Assembly (NCBI RefSeq): GCF_900230185.1
Contig: NZ_OCSR01000001.1
Span: 2,480,001-2,544,000, forward strand
From: Burkholderia sp. OK233
GTDB lineage: Bacteria; Pseudomonadota; Gammaproteobacteria; Burkholderiales; Burkholderiaceae
Length of the DNA stretch: 64,000 nucleotides
Reading direction: 5' to 3'
In this document: piece after piece, positions 35,144 to 46,308 of the stretch
How the letters are laid out: every line of letters begins with the position of its first letter
Position numbering within the stretch: the first letter of the stretch is position 1
Translations under genes and position numbers: made by a program
The notes under the pieces: model-generated
Seen by the model: the letters and a program-made list of their open reading frames with translations, nothing else
Told to the model about the DNA's origin: nothing
Databases searched by the model: none

Positions 35144-35626
35144 TCATTCCGTCTTGGGCGCTTCCGCGGGCGGCGCCTCGCGACGGACAATTTCGCGCGC
35201 TGCCTTGTCGAGCAGTGCCTCTATCTCGCTGCGGCACAGCGCCCTCAACGGCGGCGACGAAGCGCTCGGCAAAGCCTTCTTGTCGAAGCGCGTGTGCAGA
35301 CGCAGCAGTACATCCCAACCGCCGAATTCCGCGCGACGCAGCCGGAAGGCTTCACGCGCGAGTCGACGTACCAGATTACGCGTGGCCGCGCGCGGCGCAT
35401 ACTTCTTGCCGATCACGAGGCCTAAGCGAGCGTCGTTGCCGGTGGGCCGGCCGTACACCACGAAGTGCGCGGTGCGGCGCCACGGGCGCAAACGAAAAAC
35501 GGATGAAAATTCATCCGTTTTCAGTAGCCTTGCGGCTTTGGGGAAGGCGGCTTGCGCTCGCAACGGAACCGAGCCCAGTTGCGGCGCCCCTGCCGCTCCC
35601 GCTTCACCGCGGGCTTCGCTTGTCAC
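35144..35626 (-). CDS. rnpA: RnpA: protein component of ribonuclease P
   Basis: About 160 aa if translation begins at the GTG at 35624-35626. Alternative starts are a TTG at 35653 and one nearer the conserved [17 protein letters not shown]; none has a good ribosome site, so the start is uncertain. The RNA-binding signature [14 protein letters not shown] (RNR motif) is present. It assists the RNase P RNA in maturing tRNA 5' ends. Immediately downstream of rpmH. Confidence 0.88.
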   Translation of the reverse strand: MTSEARGEAGAAGAPQLGSVPLRAQAAFPKAARLLKTDEFSSVFRLRPWRRTAHFVVYGRPTGNDARLGLVIGKKYAPRAATRNLVRRLAREAFRLRRAEFGGWDVLLRLHTRFDKKALPSASSPPLRALCRSEIEALLDKAAREIVRREAPPAEAPKTE

Positions 35627-35655
35627 AGACAGAGCGCGCAATCCGCTCGCCAACC

Positions 35656-35790
35656 TTAGATGGCGAGGCGCTTGCGGCCCTTCGCGCGACGTGCGTTGAT
35701 GACCTTGCGGCCACCTGCGGTCTTCATGCGAACGCGGAAGCCGTGGGTGCGCTTGCGACGGGTAACGGAAGGTTGGTAAGTACGTTTCAT
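35656..35790 (-). CDS. rpmH: Ribosomal protein bL34
   Basis: 44 aa, [20 protein letters not shown]... ending GRKRLAI, the universal L34 sequence. First gene of the minus-strand block that starts at the origin gap. Confidence 0.97.
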
Positions 35791-36192
35791 GTTGCTCTCA
35801 CTTGATCGACTGATCGAAAATTAACCGCACGATCATCGCTGAAGCGGCAATGGCCGGAGGTTTACAGAATTGGTTTTCGCGGAACCCGCTATTTAAACCG
35901 GTTTTCTTTTGGCCGTCAATAGTTTAGCCCCTTTCGGCCTCGGGCCAGGAAGACTTCGACAGATGATCAGTCCCTGTGGATAACTCCCTTTCGCCGACGT
36001 TTTGGCGTTAGAATCTCGCCTTACTTCCCAAAAATTCTGCACGCCGCTCCGGCTCGCTTGCCCCGCAAACCCTTGTGGCACAAGCGCCTGGAGCCATTAC
36101 GCCTGGTTCGGCCTAACTGCTCAGGGCCTTGTTGCGTACGCGCGACAGGGGCAGCGGCGAACCGCCGTGCACACCATAACGACAGCAACTCG
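35791..36192. other. rpmH-dnaA intergenic region, probable origin/dnaA control region
   Basis: 402 bp between divergent rpmH and dnaA. It contains one exact DnaA box (35975-35983), an AT-richer patch (35880-35925) and the palindrome AAACCGGTTT (35894-35903). Only one consensus box is visible, so a full oriC with a box cluster is not demonstrated here. It is at least the dnaA/rpmH promoter region. Confidence 0.5.
35975..35983 (-). promoter_or_regulatory. DnaA box
   Basis: TGTGGATAA on the plus strand, i.e. TTATCCACA on the minus strand, a perfect 9/9 match to the DnaA consensus, 210 bp upstream of the dnaA start. It suits DnaA autoregulation and/or origin function. Confidence 0.8.
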
Positions 36193-37830
36193 ATGAACGA
36201 TTTCTGGCAACACTGTTCCGCATTGCTGGAGCGCGAGCTAACGCCCCAGCAGTACGTGACGTGGATCAAACCGTTGGCCCCGGTCGCCTTCGACGCCGCT
36301 GCGAACACGCTTAGCATCGCTGCGCCGAACCGCTTCAAGCTCGACTGGGTCAAGAGCCAGTTCTCCGGCCGCATTTCCGATATGGCACGCGACTTCTGGC
36401 AGACGCCGGTCGACGTGCAATTTGTGTTGGACCCCAAAGCCGGCATGCGCGCGCCGGCGGCGACCTCGTCGCCGGCTCCGTCGCGTCCGTCTTCCGCACC
36501 GGGCGCAATGGGCGGTGGCCATTCGTCGGGGTCAAACGGTGGCGGTGCCGCAGTGGACGCGGCTGTAGGCGCCGTGCAATCGGCACATGCCGCGCGCGCC
36601 AATGGCGCGAACAGCGCGATGGCGACCCTCAACGCGAATGCACGCGCGGCGGCTGACCACAACGCGAACGCACGCGCGGCGGCTGACGATGCCGCCGACC
36701 TCGATCTCCCCAGCCTCGACGCGAACGAAGCCGCGGCCGCCCGCCGCACGTGGCGCCCGGGCCAAAGCGCGAGCTCGAACGGCAACGGCGAGAACGACTC
36801 GATGTACGAGCGTTCGAAGCTCAACCCCGTGCTGACCTTCGACAACTTCGTGACCGGTAAGGCCAACCAGTTGGCGCGCGCCGCGGCGATTCAGGTCGCG
36901 GACAACCCCGGCATCTCGTACAACCCGCTGTTTCTGTACGGCGGCGTGGGTCTGGGCAAGACCCACCTGATCCATGCGATCGGTAACCAGCTTCTAATGG
37001 ACAAGGCCGGCGCGCGGATTCGCTACATCCATGCGGAACAGTATGTGTCCGACGTGGTGAAGGCCTACCAGCGCAAGGCGTTCGACGATTTCAAGCGCTA
37101 CTACCACTCGCTCGACCTGCTGCTGATCGACGATATTCAATTTTTCTCAGGTAAGTCCCGCACGCAAGAGGAATTCTTCTACGCGTTCGAGGCGCTGGTC
37201 GCGAACAAGGCGCAGGTGATCATCACCAGCGACACGTATCCGAAGGAAATCTCCGGCATCGACGACCGCCTGATCTCGCGCTTCGACTCCGGCCTGACGG
37301 TGGCGATCGAGCCGCCCGAGCTGGAAATGCGCGTCGCGATTCTGATGCGCAAGGCGCAATCGGAGTTCGTGAGCCTGAATGAAGACGTCGCGTTCTTCGT
37401 CGCCAAGCATCTGCGTTCGAACGTCCGTGAACTGGAAGGCGCGCTGCGCAAGATTCTCGCTTATTCGAAGTTCCACGGCCGCGAAATCACGATTGAAGTG
37501 ACGAAAGAAGCGCTGAAAGACCTGCTGACGGTACAGAACCGGCAGATTTCGGTGGAAAACATTCAGAAGACCACGGCTGACTTCTACAGCATCAAGGTCG
37601 CGGATATGTATTCGAAGAAGCGTCCGGCGAACATTGCGCGGCCGCGGCAGATCGCGATGTATCTGGCGAAGGAGCTGACGCAGAAAAGTTTGCCGGAAAT
37701 CGGCGAGCTGTTCGGGGGCCGCGACCACACCACCGTGCTGCATGCGGTGCGCAAGATCGCCGCCGAGCGCGGCACGGATGCGCAGCTGAACCACGAACTG
37801 CACGTGCTGGAGCAAACGCTGAAGGGATAA
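36193..37830 (+). CDS. dnaA: DnaA: chromosomal replication initiator
   Basis: 545 aa from the ATG at 36193. Domain I ([24 protein letters not shown]), an unusually long Ala/Asn/Gly-rich domain II (~85-205) with a perfect 10-residue tandem repeat (147-166), the AAA+ domain with Walker [16 protein letters not shown] and LLIDDIQFF, and domain IV with the DnaA-box-binding signature [11 protein letters not shown]. It opens the origin and recruits DnaB. It is followed by dnaN and gyrB on the same strand. Confidence 0.97.
   Translation: MNDFWQHCSALLERELTPQQYVTWIKPLAPVAFDAAANTLSIAAPNRFKLDWVKSQFSGRISDMARDFWQTPVDVQFVLDPKAGMRAPAATSSPAPSRPSSAPGAMGGGHSSGSNGGGAAVDAAVGAVQSAHAARANGANSAMATLNANARAAADHNANARAAADDAADLDLPSLDANEAAAARRTWRPGQSASSNGNGENDSMYERSKLNPVLTFDNFVTGKANQLARAAAIQVADNPGISYNPLFLYGGVGLGKTHLIHAIGNQLLMDKAGARIRYIHAEQYVSDVVKAYQRKAFDDFKRYYHSLDLLLIDDIQFFSGKSRTQEEFFYAFEALVANKAQVIITSDTYPKEISGIDDRLISRFDSGLTVAIEPPELEMRVAILMRKAQSEFVSLNEDVAFFVAKHLRSNVRELEGALRKILAYSKFHGREITIEVTKEALKDLLTVQNRQISVENIQKTTADFYSIKVADMYSKKRPANIARPRQIAMYLAKELTQKSLPEIGELFGGRDHTTVLHAVRKIAAERGTDAQLNHELHVLEQTLKG
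36631..36690 (+). repeat. 30-bp tandem repeat inside dnaA domain II
   Basis: Two adjacent 30-nt units (36631-36660, 36661-36690) encode [10 protein letters not shown] and [10 protein letters not shown]. Over the first 27 nt they differ at a single, silent base. The region is the flexible linker of DnaA, where length changes should be tolerated. Confidence 0.85.
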
Positions 37831-38049
37831 GCAGGCCGGACGTAAAAATCGACCTGTTTATTTCGGAACTCACCCCCATTTTAGGGGAGCGGTTCTGTTT
37901 TCAGGCACAATACAGGTTTAACCGCCCGGCGGCCGCGGGCGGAATTCACGCCGTGACAGGCGCTGCGTGGCGCCGGCGGGGAGCCGCGGGTGCGCGCTGT
38001 AAGGCTGGCAAGTCAGGCGCGCAGGCCGTTATATCAACGAAGGAACTCT

Positions 38050-39153
38050 ATGCAACTGGTCAAGACCGAACGCGATAACCTCCTCAGGCCGCTGCAAACC
38101 GTGAGCGGCATCGTCGAACGCCGCCATACGTTGCCGATCCTCGCCAATTTGCTGATTACCAAGAACGGCCCTGAAGTGTCGTTCCTGTCGACCGACCTCG
38201 AGTTGCAGATCACCACGCGTGCCGATTTTGGCGTGGGCGGCGATTCGGTCGCGACCACGGTGGCAGCAAGAAAGCTCCTCGACATTCTGCGCGCCATGCC
38301 CGACGGGCAGGTCACGCTGACCTTGAACGACAAGCGTTTGACCGTGCAATCCGGCAAGAGCCGCTTTGCGCTGCAAACGCTGGCGGCCGACGAGTTCCCG
38401 ACCGTTGCTCAGGCTAAAGACTACGGCGCGAACCTGGTGGTTCCCCAGAAAACGTTCCGCCAGTTGCTCGGCATGGTCCATTTTTCGATGGCCCAGCAGG
38501 ACATTCGCTACTACCTGAACGGCATGCTGCTGGTGGTAGACGGCGACCAGCTGATGGCAGTCGCAACAGACGGCCACCGCCTCGCGTTCTCGTCGATGAA
38601 GATCGAAGGTTCGTTCGCGCGCCAGGAAGTGATCATTCCGCGCAAGACGATTCTCGAACTGCAGCGTCTGCTGGAAGACATCGACGACACGCTGAAGATC
38701 GACATCGCGCCGACGCAGGTGAAGTTCACGTTCGGCCAGGTCGAACTGGTGTCGAAGCTGGTGGAAGGCAAATTCCCCGACTTCCAGCGCGTGATTCCGA
38801 AGTCGCACAAGAATCAGTTCTTGATCGGCCGTGAAGAACTGCAGCGTTCGCTGCAACGCGCCGCGATTCTGACGTCGGACAAATTCAAGGGCGTGCGCTG
38901 CATCGTCGAGCCGGGCCAGTTGAAGATCATGTCGACCAACGCCGATCAGGAAGAGGCGCAGGAAGAACTGGAAATCGCGTACGACGGCGACAGCGTCGAT
39001 ATCGGGTTCAACGTCACGTATCTGCTCGACGTGCTCGCGAACCTGAAGGTCGACATGTTGCAAGTGAGCCTTGGCGACGCCAGCTCCAGCGCGTTGATCA
39101 CGATTCCCGAGAACGACGAATTCAAATACGTCGTGATGCCGATGCGCATCTAA
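38050..39153 (+). CDS. dnaN: DnaN: DNA polymerase III beta sliding clamp
   Basis: 367 aa from the ATG at 38050 (AAGGAA upstream; a longer open frame begins at 37990). The three clamp domains are intact, with the typical start MQLVKTERDNLLRPLQTVSGIVERRHTLPILANLL and end YVVMPMRI. The ring-shaped dimer tethers Pol III to DNA. It is the second gene of dnaA-dnaN-gyrB. Confidence 0.97.
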   Translation: MQLVKTERDNLLRPLQTVSGIVERRHTLPILANLLITKNGPEVSFLSTDLELQITTRADFGVGGDSVATTVAARKLLDILRAMPDGQVTLTLNDKRLTVQSGKSRFALQTLAADEFPTVAQAKDYGANLVVPQKTFRQLLGMVHFSMAQQDIRYYLNGMLLVVDGDQLMAVATDGHRLAFSSMKIEGSFARQEVIIPRKTILELQRLLEDIDDTLKIDIAPTQVKFTFGQVELVSKLVEGKFPDFQRVIPKSHKNQFLIGREELQRSLQRAAILTSDKFKGVRCIVEPGQLKIMSTNADQEEAQEELEIAYDGDSVDIGFNVTYLLDVLANLKVDMLQVSLGDASSSALITIPENDEFKYVVMPMRI

Positions 39154-39178
39154 CGCGTCCAAAAACCAAGAACACACC

Positions 39179-39205
39179 AAGGGGCGCAGCGCCCCTTTGG
39201 CGTTT
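39179..39205 (+). terminator. Hairpin terminator/attenuator between dnaN and gyrB
   Basis: AAGGGGCG pairs with CGCCCCTT (39179-39196) and GGCGTTTTT follows. It lies in the 114-bp dnaN-gyrB gap, so gyrB probably has its own promoter or partial readthrough. Confidence 0.6.
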
Positions 39206-39219
39206 TTATGGTGTTTTGA

Positions 39220-41742
<2,523 letters not shown>

Positions 41743-41863
41743 TACCTGTGTAGCGGGAGCCATAACCTGAGATTTTGGGAAGCATCCACTGAGACATTTA
41801 TTGATGGATGTGCTCCGATAGCTAACATGACGGCATCTAACTGACGTCACATCCGCAGGAATG

Positions 41864-41892
41864 ACGGCCACCGTGTTGAAGTGGCCGTCGTT
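41864..41892 (+). terminator. Possible gyrB terminator
   Basis: ACGGCCAC (41864-41871) pairs with GTGGCCGT (41881-41888), followed by CGTTTTC. It lies 122 bp past the gyrB stop; the T run is short. Confidence 0.5.
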
Positions 41893-42014
41893 TTCTCAGA
41901 CCCGGCAAAAATCATGAGGTGGCTTTTCAGCCCATCTTCTGCTGCCTTCGCTGGTCCGCGGTTCTTGCCTGTGCTCCAGCCCGATGTACTGAAGGCGATG
42001 CCGCCTCCAACAGC

Positions 42015-42062
42015 GTCGCCCAGTTCACGCGCAGCGGCTTCGTTGGTCGCCAGAGCATCGTA
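42015..42062 (-). pseudogene. Relic of an hsdR C-terminal region
   Basis: The minus strand reads YDALATNEAAARELGD. Twelve of these 16 residues match [16 protein letters not shown] in the C-terminal part of the hsdR gene in this window (46706-49792). Beyond this block the match is lost. It looks like debris of an earlier type I restriction gene. Confidence 0.45.
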
Positions 42063-42502
42063 GTTCAGGGAGCGCAGGGCGCCGACCTCACCGGAAGAGT
42101 TCAAGCGGAGATGGCCGTTGATGTCCTCCTATCTGACGCCGACAAAACGTGGAATCTGGAGAAGTCGGTGACGGTGGAGTGACTGGGCGGCTGGGGCAGG
42201 TGTGCTTGCTCACGTGGAATAGTTTGGCTTACGCGCCCCCGAAAAAGTTTCTTTTACGGGGGCCTCAGTGGCCACGGAGCCTTACCCGGCAAGGCGTAAG
42301 TGAAAGTATTTAACAGGAGGCGCTGAAGCAGTTTTCAGCGCCCTTTGTTTGCAACCGGCCCTGGATTTTTGCGTCCGCCCGACGGGCAAGGCCTTCAAGA
42401 TAGCGTGGCCGGCGAAACGGATGCGGCATCAGCGGTTGGGTACACGGCAAATCCGTCGATAGTCAACCACTCCACCACCACTCCGGCCGGATAATCTTCC
42501 GG

Positions 42503-42644
42503 TCACTCCCTTGCCAGCAATTCCACGGCTTCCCGCATCGCTGCAGGGATTGCGACCATTGAATCGTCGGCCTCGGCCTCGCCCTCGACCGTAGACTCTC
42601 GCGTCCCACCCGCTGCGCCGCCGGCAATTTCCCTCACTGTTTCC
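42503..42644. repeat. Imperfect ~140-bp direct repeat, copy 1
   Basis: Closely similar to 44082-44216 in the same orientation, apart from scattered substitutions and a 6-base gap. Read on the minus strand both encode the end of one protein family (ETVREIAG..AG.T..ST.EGEA..DDSM.AIP.AMR..VELLAR). In copy 1 the frame continues upstream (LQISEASFLRLLRAHDRVACAQRLL), so copy 1 is the larger fragment. The two copies bracket the genes at 42870-43904. Confidence 0.65.
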
Positions 42645-42869
42645 AGTAGCCTTTGCGCGCAAGCAACTCGGTCATGTGCACGCAGTAGCCGAAGAAAGCT
42701 GGCCTCAGAAATCTGCAGGTCTCTTGCAACCACTTCAATATCGATGACTACGGCTGAGAGACGCGGGCGACTAGTATGGAGCGCGTGGTGCCGCCGCGTC
42801 GTTGTCCATTTGCTGGCAAAATAAGGGACGAGTTGGGCCGCGTATTTGATTACCCGTTTGGGAGCGCTA

Positions 42870-43472
42870 ATGCATGCGGAGGTAACCTTCACATTTAAGG
42901 CTGACTTGGAGCCAGATACGGACGCGCTGCTAACCAATCGGCTCGGTGCTTCTGCCGACCGCCAAGCTTGCATAAACCTTACGGCGCTTGCCGGCCTGCG
43001 GACCCTTTCTCCCCACGTAAGCTTCGCAACGCACTCCAATTCAGCCGTCCGCCTGTTTTTCCGTGGTGAAGCTCGCGTGGTAAAAATCCACATCCAAAGC
43101 ACGAGACGTTGCACACTGAAAGGTATGCGTCGAGAAATTGACGACACCATCTCAGACATGGAACGTTTAGCCAAGCAGGCAGGGACCCGGCTGAAATCCA
43201 TCAGGGCAATAGTTGGCGTCGAAGATTGTGACTTGCAGCAGATGCACCCACGCTCGTTCAAGGATAAGCTTGTCGTCAGCGCAACCGAGAATATCTGGCC
43301 GAAGGTTTACGTGCCGTTGGCGACGTTTGTCGTTACCTATATGACCAATCCCACCGGAACGGACTACAAAAAGGCGGGTTTCAACGCGCTGGTTGCCGTC
43401 GCTGCGACTATGGTGTGGGTCGTTTTCGATGCCGTAGTCCTGCAGCCATCGACAGCATATTCCGAGGTTTGA
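42870..43472 (+). CDS. Unknown protein with two C-terminal membrane helices; first gene of a two-gene unit
   Basis: 200 aa from the ATG at 42870 (GGAGCG just upstream). A soluble N-terminal region of ~140 residues with no motif I recognise is followed by two hydrophobic segments, ~143-162 (IWPKVYVPLATFVVTYMT) and ~171-193 (AGFNALVAVAATMVWVVFDAVVL), separated by a short polar loop. Only 3 bp separate it from the nuclease-like gene downstream, so the two are surely co-translated. A membrane-anchored sensor or effector partner is a possible reading. Base composition is lower in GC than the core genes. Confidence 0.65.
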   Translation: MHAEVTFTFKADLEPDTDALLTNRLGASADRQACINLTALAGLRTLSPHVSFATHSNSAVRLFFRGEARVVKIHIQSTRRCTLKGMRREIDDTISDMERLAKQAGTRLKSIRAIVGVEDCDLQQMHPRSFKDKLVVSATENIWPKVYVPLATFVVTYMTNPTGTDYKKAGFNALVAVAATMVWVVFDAVVLQPSTAYSEV

Positions 43473-43475
43473 GCC

Positions 43476-43904
43476 ATGCACGAAGTCCAACTTGTCGACA
43501 GCCTTATCTCGTCACTCCAATACGAACTGAGCCCGCGGTTTCGCGTAACGCCTGCTTATGCGTCAGCCTCGGTCGAAGGGCTGTCACCGAGCGTTCGACC
43601 AGATATAGTCGTGATGAGCGGGGACAATCGGGCATTCATCATTCAAGTAAAAAATACCGGACAAGGCCAAGAATTGCCGCTATCGACTGCTCACACGACT
43701 CGGGTCCTAAGCGAAGCTAACGCCGCGTTCCACTCAAAGGTTGTATTGGTGACAGCGTCAAAAATCAGTCCCCTTCTGCAAGATGAGCTGGACGACCAGA
43801 ACGTTTCGGTCTTCCACTTTAAAGACCTCAACTCGCTTGTCAGACAGCTTTCAACGTATATTTCCTCAGACGCGGAAGAGGAAAAAACTCACGGTTCGCA
43901 CTAG
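43476..43904 (+). CDS. Small PD-(D/E)XK-like nuclease-fold protein; second gene of a two-gene unit
   Basis: 142 aa. The stretch RPDIVVMSGDNRAFIIQVKN (D43 ... Q57-V-K59) has the strand-turn-strand layout of restriction-endonuclease-like nucleases (PD-x(n)-(D/E)-x-K, here with Q in place of D/E). An acidic residue in the N-terminal helix (E3 or E17) could complete the site. Helix and sheet follow (FHSKVVLVTASK...NVSVFHFKDLNSLVRQL). No known gene name. Stable pairing with a membrane protein inside a defence island suggests anti-phage or anti-plasmid function, which is inference. Confidence 0.6.
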   Translation: MHEVQLVDSLISSLQYELSPRFRVTPAYASASVEGLSPSVRPDIVVMSGDNRAFIIQVKNTGQGQELPLSTAHTTRVLSEANAAFHSKVVLVTASKISPLLQDELDDQNVSVFHFKDLNSLVRQLSTYISSDAEEEKTHGSH

Positions 43905-44495
43905 CGGTCTCCGCCGCGGCAGTCGCCGAGCAGCAGACGCCTTGATTGGCGGCCAGCACTTCGCAGGCTGAGGTGTGTGTGCCGCGGACCACTTGCTGAG
44001 GCCGCGAACTTCACACTTACTGCCGGTCAAGCTTGGTCGACAATTGACCGCTGCACCGCCCCGACCAGATAGTCATCTGGACACTTCCTTGCCAGCAGTT
44101 CCACCTCCGCCCGCATCGCCACAGGGATTGCTTCCATTGAATCATCGGCCTCGCCCTCGAACGTAGAGGCTCCCGTCCTGCCCGCTGAACTGCCTGCAAT
44201 TTCCCTCACTGTTTCCGTGGATTTTGGGAACTCGCACCGTTGCAGCATTTGCGCGCGCTAGGGACGATGAACTGCGGAATAGTCGCCTACACCCGCGGCG
44301 CTGCGCCTCTATTGTCCGAAGGTGAGGTACGCTAATCGGCGGTTTTCACCTATGGCGACGCTGGTCAGCGCGAAAACCGGTAATATTCGTCTCCATAACG
44401 TGCAGAATTGCGCGCTTTCGACGCTGGCATCTGGAAGAGGTGCATAAGCAAGCACTTGCGCGGCACGCGCGTCACACAATCATTCGAAAAAGCAT
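43905..44495. other. Gene-poor stretch with repeat copy 2
   Basis: 591 bp. It contains the second copy of the repeated gene end (44082-44216) and otherwise no intact gene. The promoter for the reading frames starting at 44496 must lie at its right end. Confidence 0.5.
44082..44216. repeat. Imperfect ~140-bp direct repeat, copy 2
   Basis: Partner of 42503-42644. On the minus strand it reads ETVREIAGSSAG...EGEADDSMEAIPVAMRAEVELLARK and continues CPDDYLVGAVQ. Weaker similarity between the copies extends some 25 bp to the left of both. Confidence 0.65.
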
Positions 44496-44732
44496 ATGGA
44501 ATTCACCGCAGAACGATTTTCGGGTCATGAATCGTTTGTCTGCCGCTACGGCTGGTTGCGTAAGGTCTTCGACGCTGTCAACGCGTCACCTGAGATATTA
44601 AGAAAAGACGCTGAAGCTACCGAGCGGTTATCGTTCACGAATTGCAGAGAACGACACGCAACACTCTCGCTGAGCTCACCGGCGGGAATCGCAAGAAAGA
44701 CCCGGCGCTCGAGCCACTTTTTCAGCAATTGA
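44496..44732 (+). pseudogene. 5' fragment of a DUF4007-type gene
   Basis: The first ~40 residues (FSGHESFVCRYGWLRKVFDAVNASPEILRKDAEA) match the opening of DUF4007 proteins, which are normally about 300 aa. After that the family sequence stops, the frame becomes arginine/serine-rich and ends at residue 78. DUF4007 genes are reported beside DndC-like sulfurtransferase genes in DNA-modification loci. The body of the gene appears deleted or frameshifted. Confidence 0.55.
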
Positions 44733-45346
44733 AGTCTCTGGAGAAGCGTCTGAGAATCTTGGACCCAAACTCCACTCCCGGTCGGCAACGCCGCGCCGTT
44801 ATCGATGTAACGAAATCTATTCGGTTCCTGCTGGAGGGGCATGCCTTGCAGGCTCAGAATGCTTTTCTCTCAAACACCGGTCGCATAGGCGTTCCGATTC
44901 GCCCTCTGCATCAAACGTGCTTTACTCAAGTGACCATCGGAGTCGGTGACCACAAGAAGAATATCGTCGATGAGACGACCGGCCAAAACACTGTATGGGC
45001 CGTGCTATCGGCCGACAAGGAAGAGCAGGAGTATCGACTCATCTTCACGCCGGAGTTCTGTCTTTTCATTCGCGAATATCTCGATGAGCGGAAGGAAAAC
45101 CACACTGCAGACGCAGACTTTGTCTCAAAAATTGAGGCTGTCGCGGATTTCTTCGCTTGCAAATCGGTTGTTGCGCTTGCAAAACGGACCAGCACATTTG
45201 ATTCAATTGAGCTCGATAGCAAGAAACAGGCAGGTCAATTGCTTTCTAGGTGGTTGGTTATACACGTCGACGACATTGGAAAGCCGCACAATGCGGCGCA
45301 GTTGCCAAAAAAGAGAATTGAAATCTCATTTTCGGCGAAAATATAG
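44642..45346 (+). CDS. Unknown protein, probably 5'-truncated
   Basis: Up to 234 aa, but the only start is a TTG at 44642 without a convincing ribosome site. The frame opens at 44615, inside the DUF4007 fragment. The body is a plausible protein (QQLKSLEKRLRILDPNSTPGRQRRAVIDVTKSIRFLLEGHALQAQNAF ... YRLIFTPEFCLFIREYLDERKE). I do not recognise it. It is probably the 3' part of a gene joined to the DUF4007 fragment by a deletion. Confidence 0.5.
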   Translation: MQRTTRNTLAELTGGNRKKDPALEPLFQQLKSLEKRLRILDPNSTPGRQRRAVIDVTKSIRFLLEGHALQAQNAFLSNTGRIGVPIRPLHQTCFTQVTIGVGDHKKNIVDETTGQNTVWAVLSADKEEQEYRLIFTPEFCLFIREYLDERKENHTADADFVSKIEAVADFFACKSVVALAKRTSTFDSIELDSKKQAGQLLSRWLVIHVDDIGKPHNAAQLPKKRIEISFSAKI

Positions 45347-45483
45347 CGGCTACAAGTGAGGTCTATTCGCCTTGCCGCACTTCAAGCGTCATGTGCAGCG
45401 TTGCGTCCAGGGCTCGCGCGTCAAGTGAAAGTTGCGGTGAGGTATCATCGTTCTCATCACTCCCCAAGGACGCCCTCCGGGAC

Positions 45484-46308
45484 TCAGTCGCCGAACTGAG
45501 CTACACCATTGGCGGCTATCGCGAGCCACTGTTCCACAAGAAGGTGAAGCTGGTCACTCCTTGTGCCTTCGCAGTCAGGCCAAATCATGGCCATCCTCTC
45601 AATGGCCTTCGCGATGGAGGGCATCGCATATTGTAGTGGTATTGACGAAAGCCGAATGGCCTCAGGCTCCCCCGCGCGTAGATGCATCAGTTGGTGCAGC
45701 GACAGGGGAAGCGAATGCACGTACTGGGAAAGAAACATAGTGGCCGACTCATAGTAGCCGTGGTCGATTCCATTCGCCGCATTCAGCTCGCGGTGAGTCA
45801 AGTGGCACGCCTCACCTCGAGCGACCCTGTGCTTCGCTGTACCCGATGCGCTGGCGTAGAAAGGGTGGCTGGTAATTTGCATCGCCAGGACATCACCTTT
45901 CGCTCGGATGCTTTCGACTTGCGGGTGTGCAGAACGGATTCGTTCAAGCATGGCGAGACGACGCTTCTGGTCGTGCAGCTCCCACATCAATACGCGAAAC
46001 TCTCGCTCGGGGGGGCTGATATCCACAGCTCCGATGTACCCCATGGCGTCGTAGGTTTCGATAAGCGCCCGGCCAACTGCGCATGCGGACGGCAAATCCC
46101 ACATTTCACCTGCTCGATGGACGTCGGCCGGCGGGGAAAGCTTTCTCAGACTGATGCCATGGCAAATCAGCTTGGTGAAAATCGTATCGACATACTGCAT
46201 GGACTCACCGTCAATACGGCGCCCTGTGAGACGCTGGGATATCGAGGCGGCGTGAGCAATCAACGCATCGTATTCGGAGAGAACTGCCCGGTACCTTTCT
46301 GGTGTCAT
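45484..46308 (-). CDS. Unknown mainly helical protein
   Basis: 274 aa from the ATG at 46306-46308. There are no membrane segments. Blocks such as SACAVGRALIETYDAMGYIG, EFRVLMWELHDQKRRLAMLERIRS and HGYYESATMFLSQYVHSLPLSLHQLM are reminiscent of DUF5677-type helical proteins seen in accessory regions, but I cannot assign it firmly. It lies downstream of hsdR on the same strand after a 397-bp gap. Confidence 0.6.
   Translation of the reverse strand: MTPERYRAVLSEYDALIAHAASISQRLTGRRIDGESMQYVDTIFTKLICHGISLRKLSPPADVHRAGEMWDLPSACAVGRALIETYDAMGYIGAVDISPPEREFRVLMWELHDQKRRLAMLERIRSAHPQVESIRAKGDVLAMQITSHPFYASASGTAKHRVARGEACHLTHRELNAANGIDHGYYESATMFLSQYVHSLPLSLHQLMHLRAGEPEAIRLSSIPLQYAMPSIAKAIERMAMIWPDCEGTRSDQLHLLVEQWLAIAANGVAQFGD

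Larger units (their letters stand above)
41743..42869. other. Gene-poor stretch with relics, left edge of the accessory island
   Basis: 1.1 kb without an intact gene. It holds a terminator-like hairpin (41864-41892), a 16-codon HsdR-like relic on the minus strand (42015-42062), and the first copy of a repeated gene end (42503-42644). Several short open frames here are overlapping and none looks complete. I read it as decayed mobile DNA. Confidence 0.55.

Noticed and set aside
41881-42182. Small plus-strand ORFs after gyrB as real genes
   Set aside because: They overlap each other and the hsdR-like relic on the other strand, have no ribosome sites and no family features.
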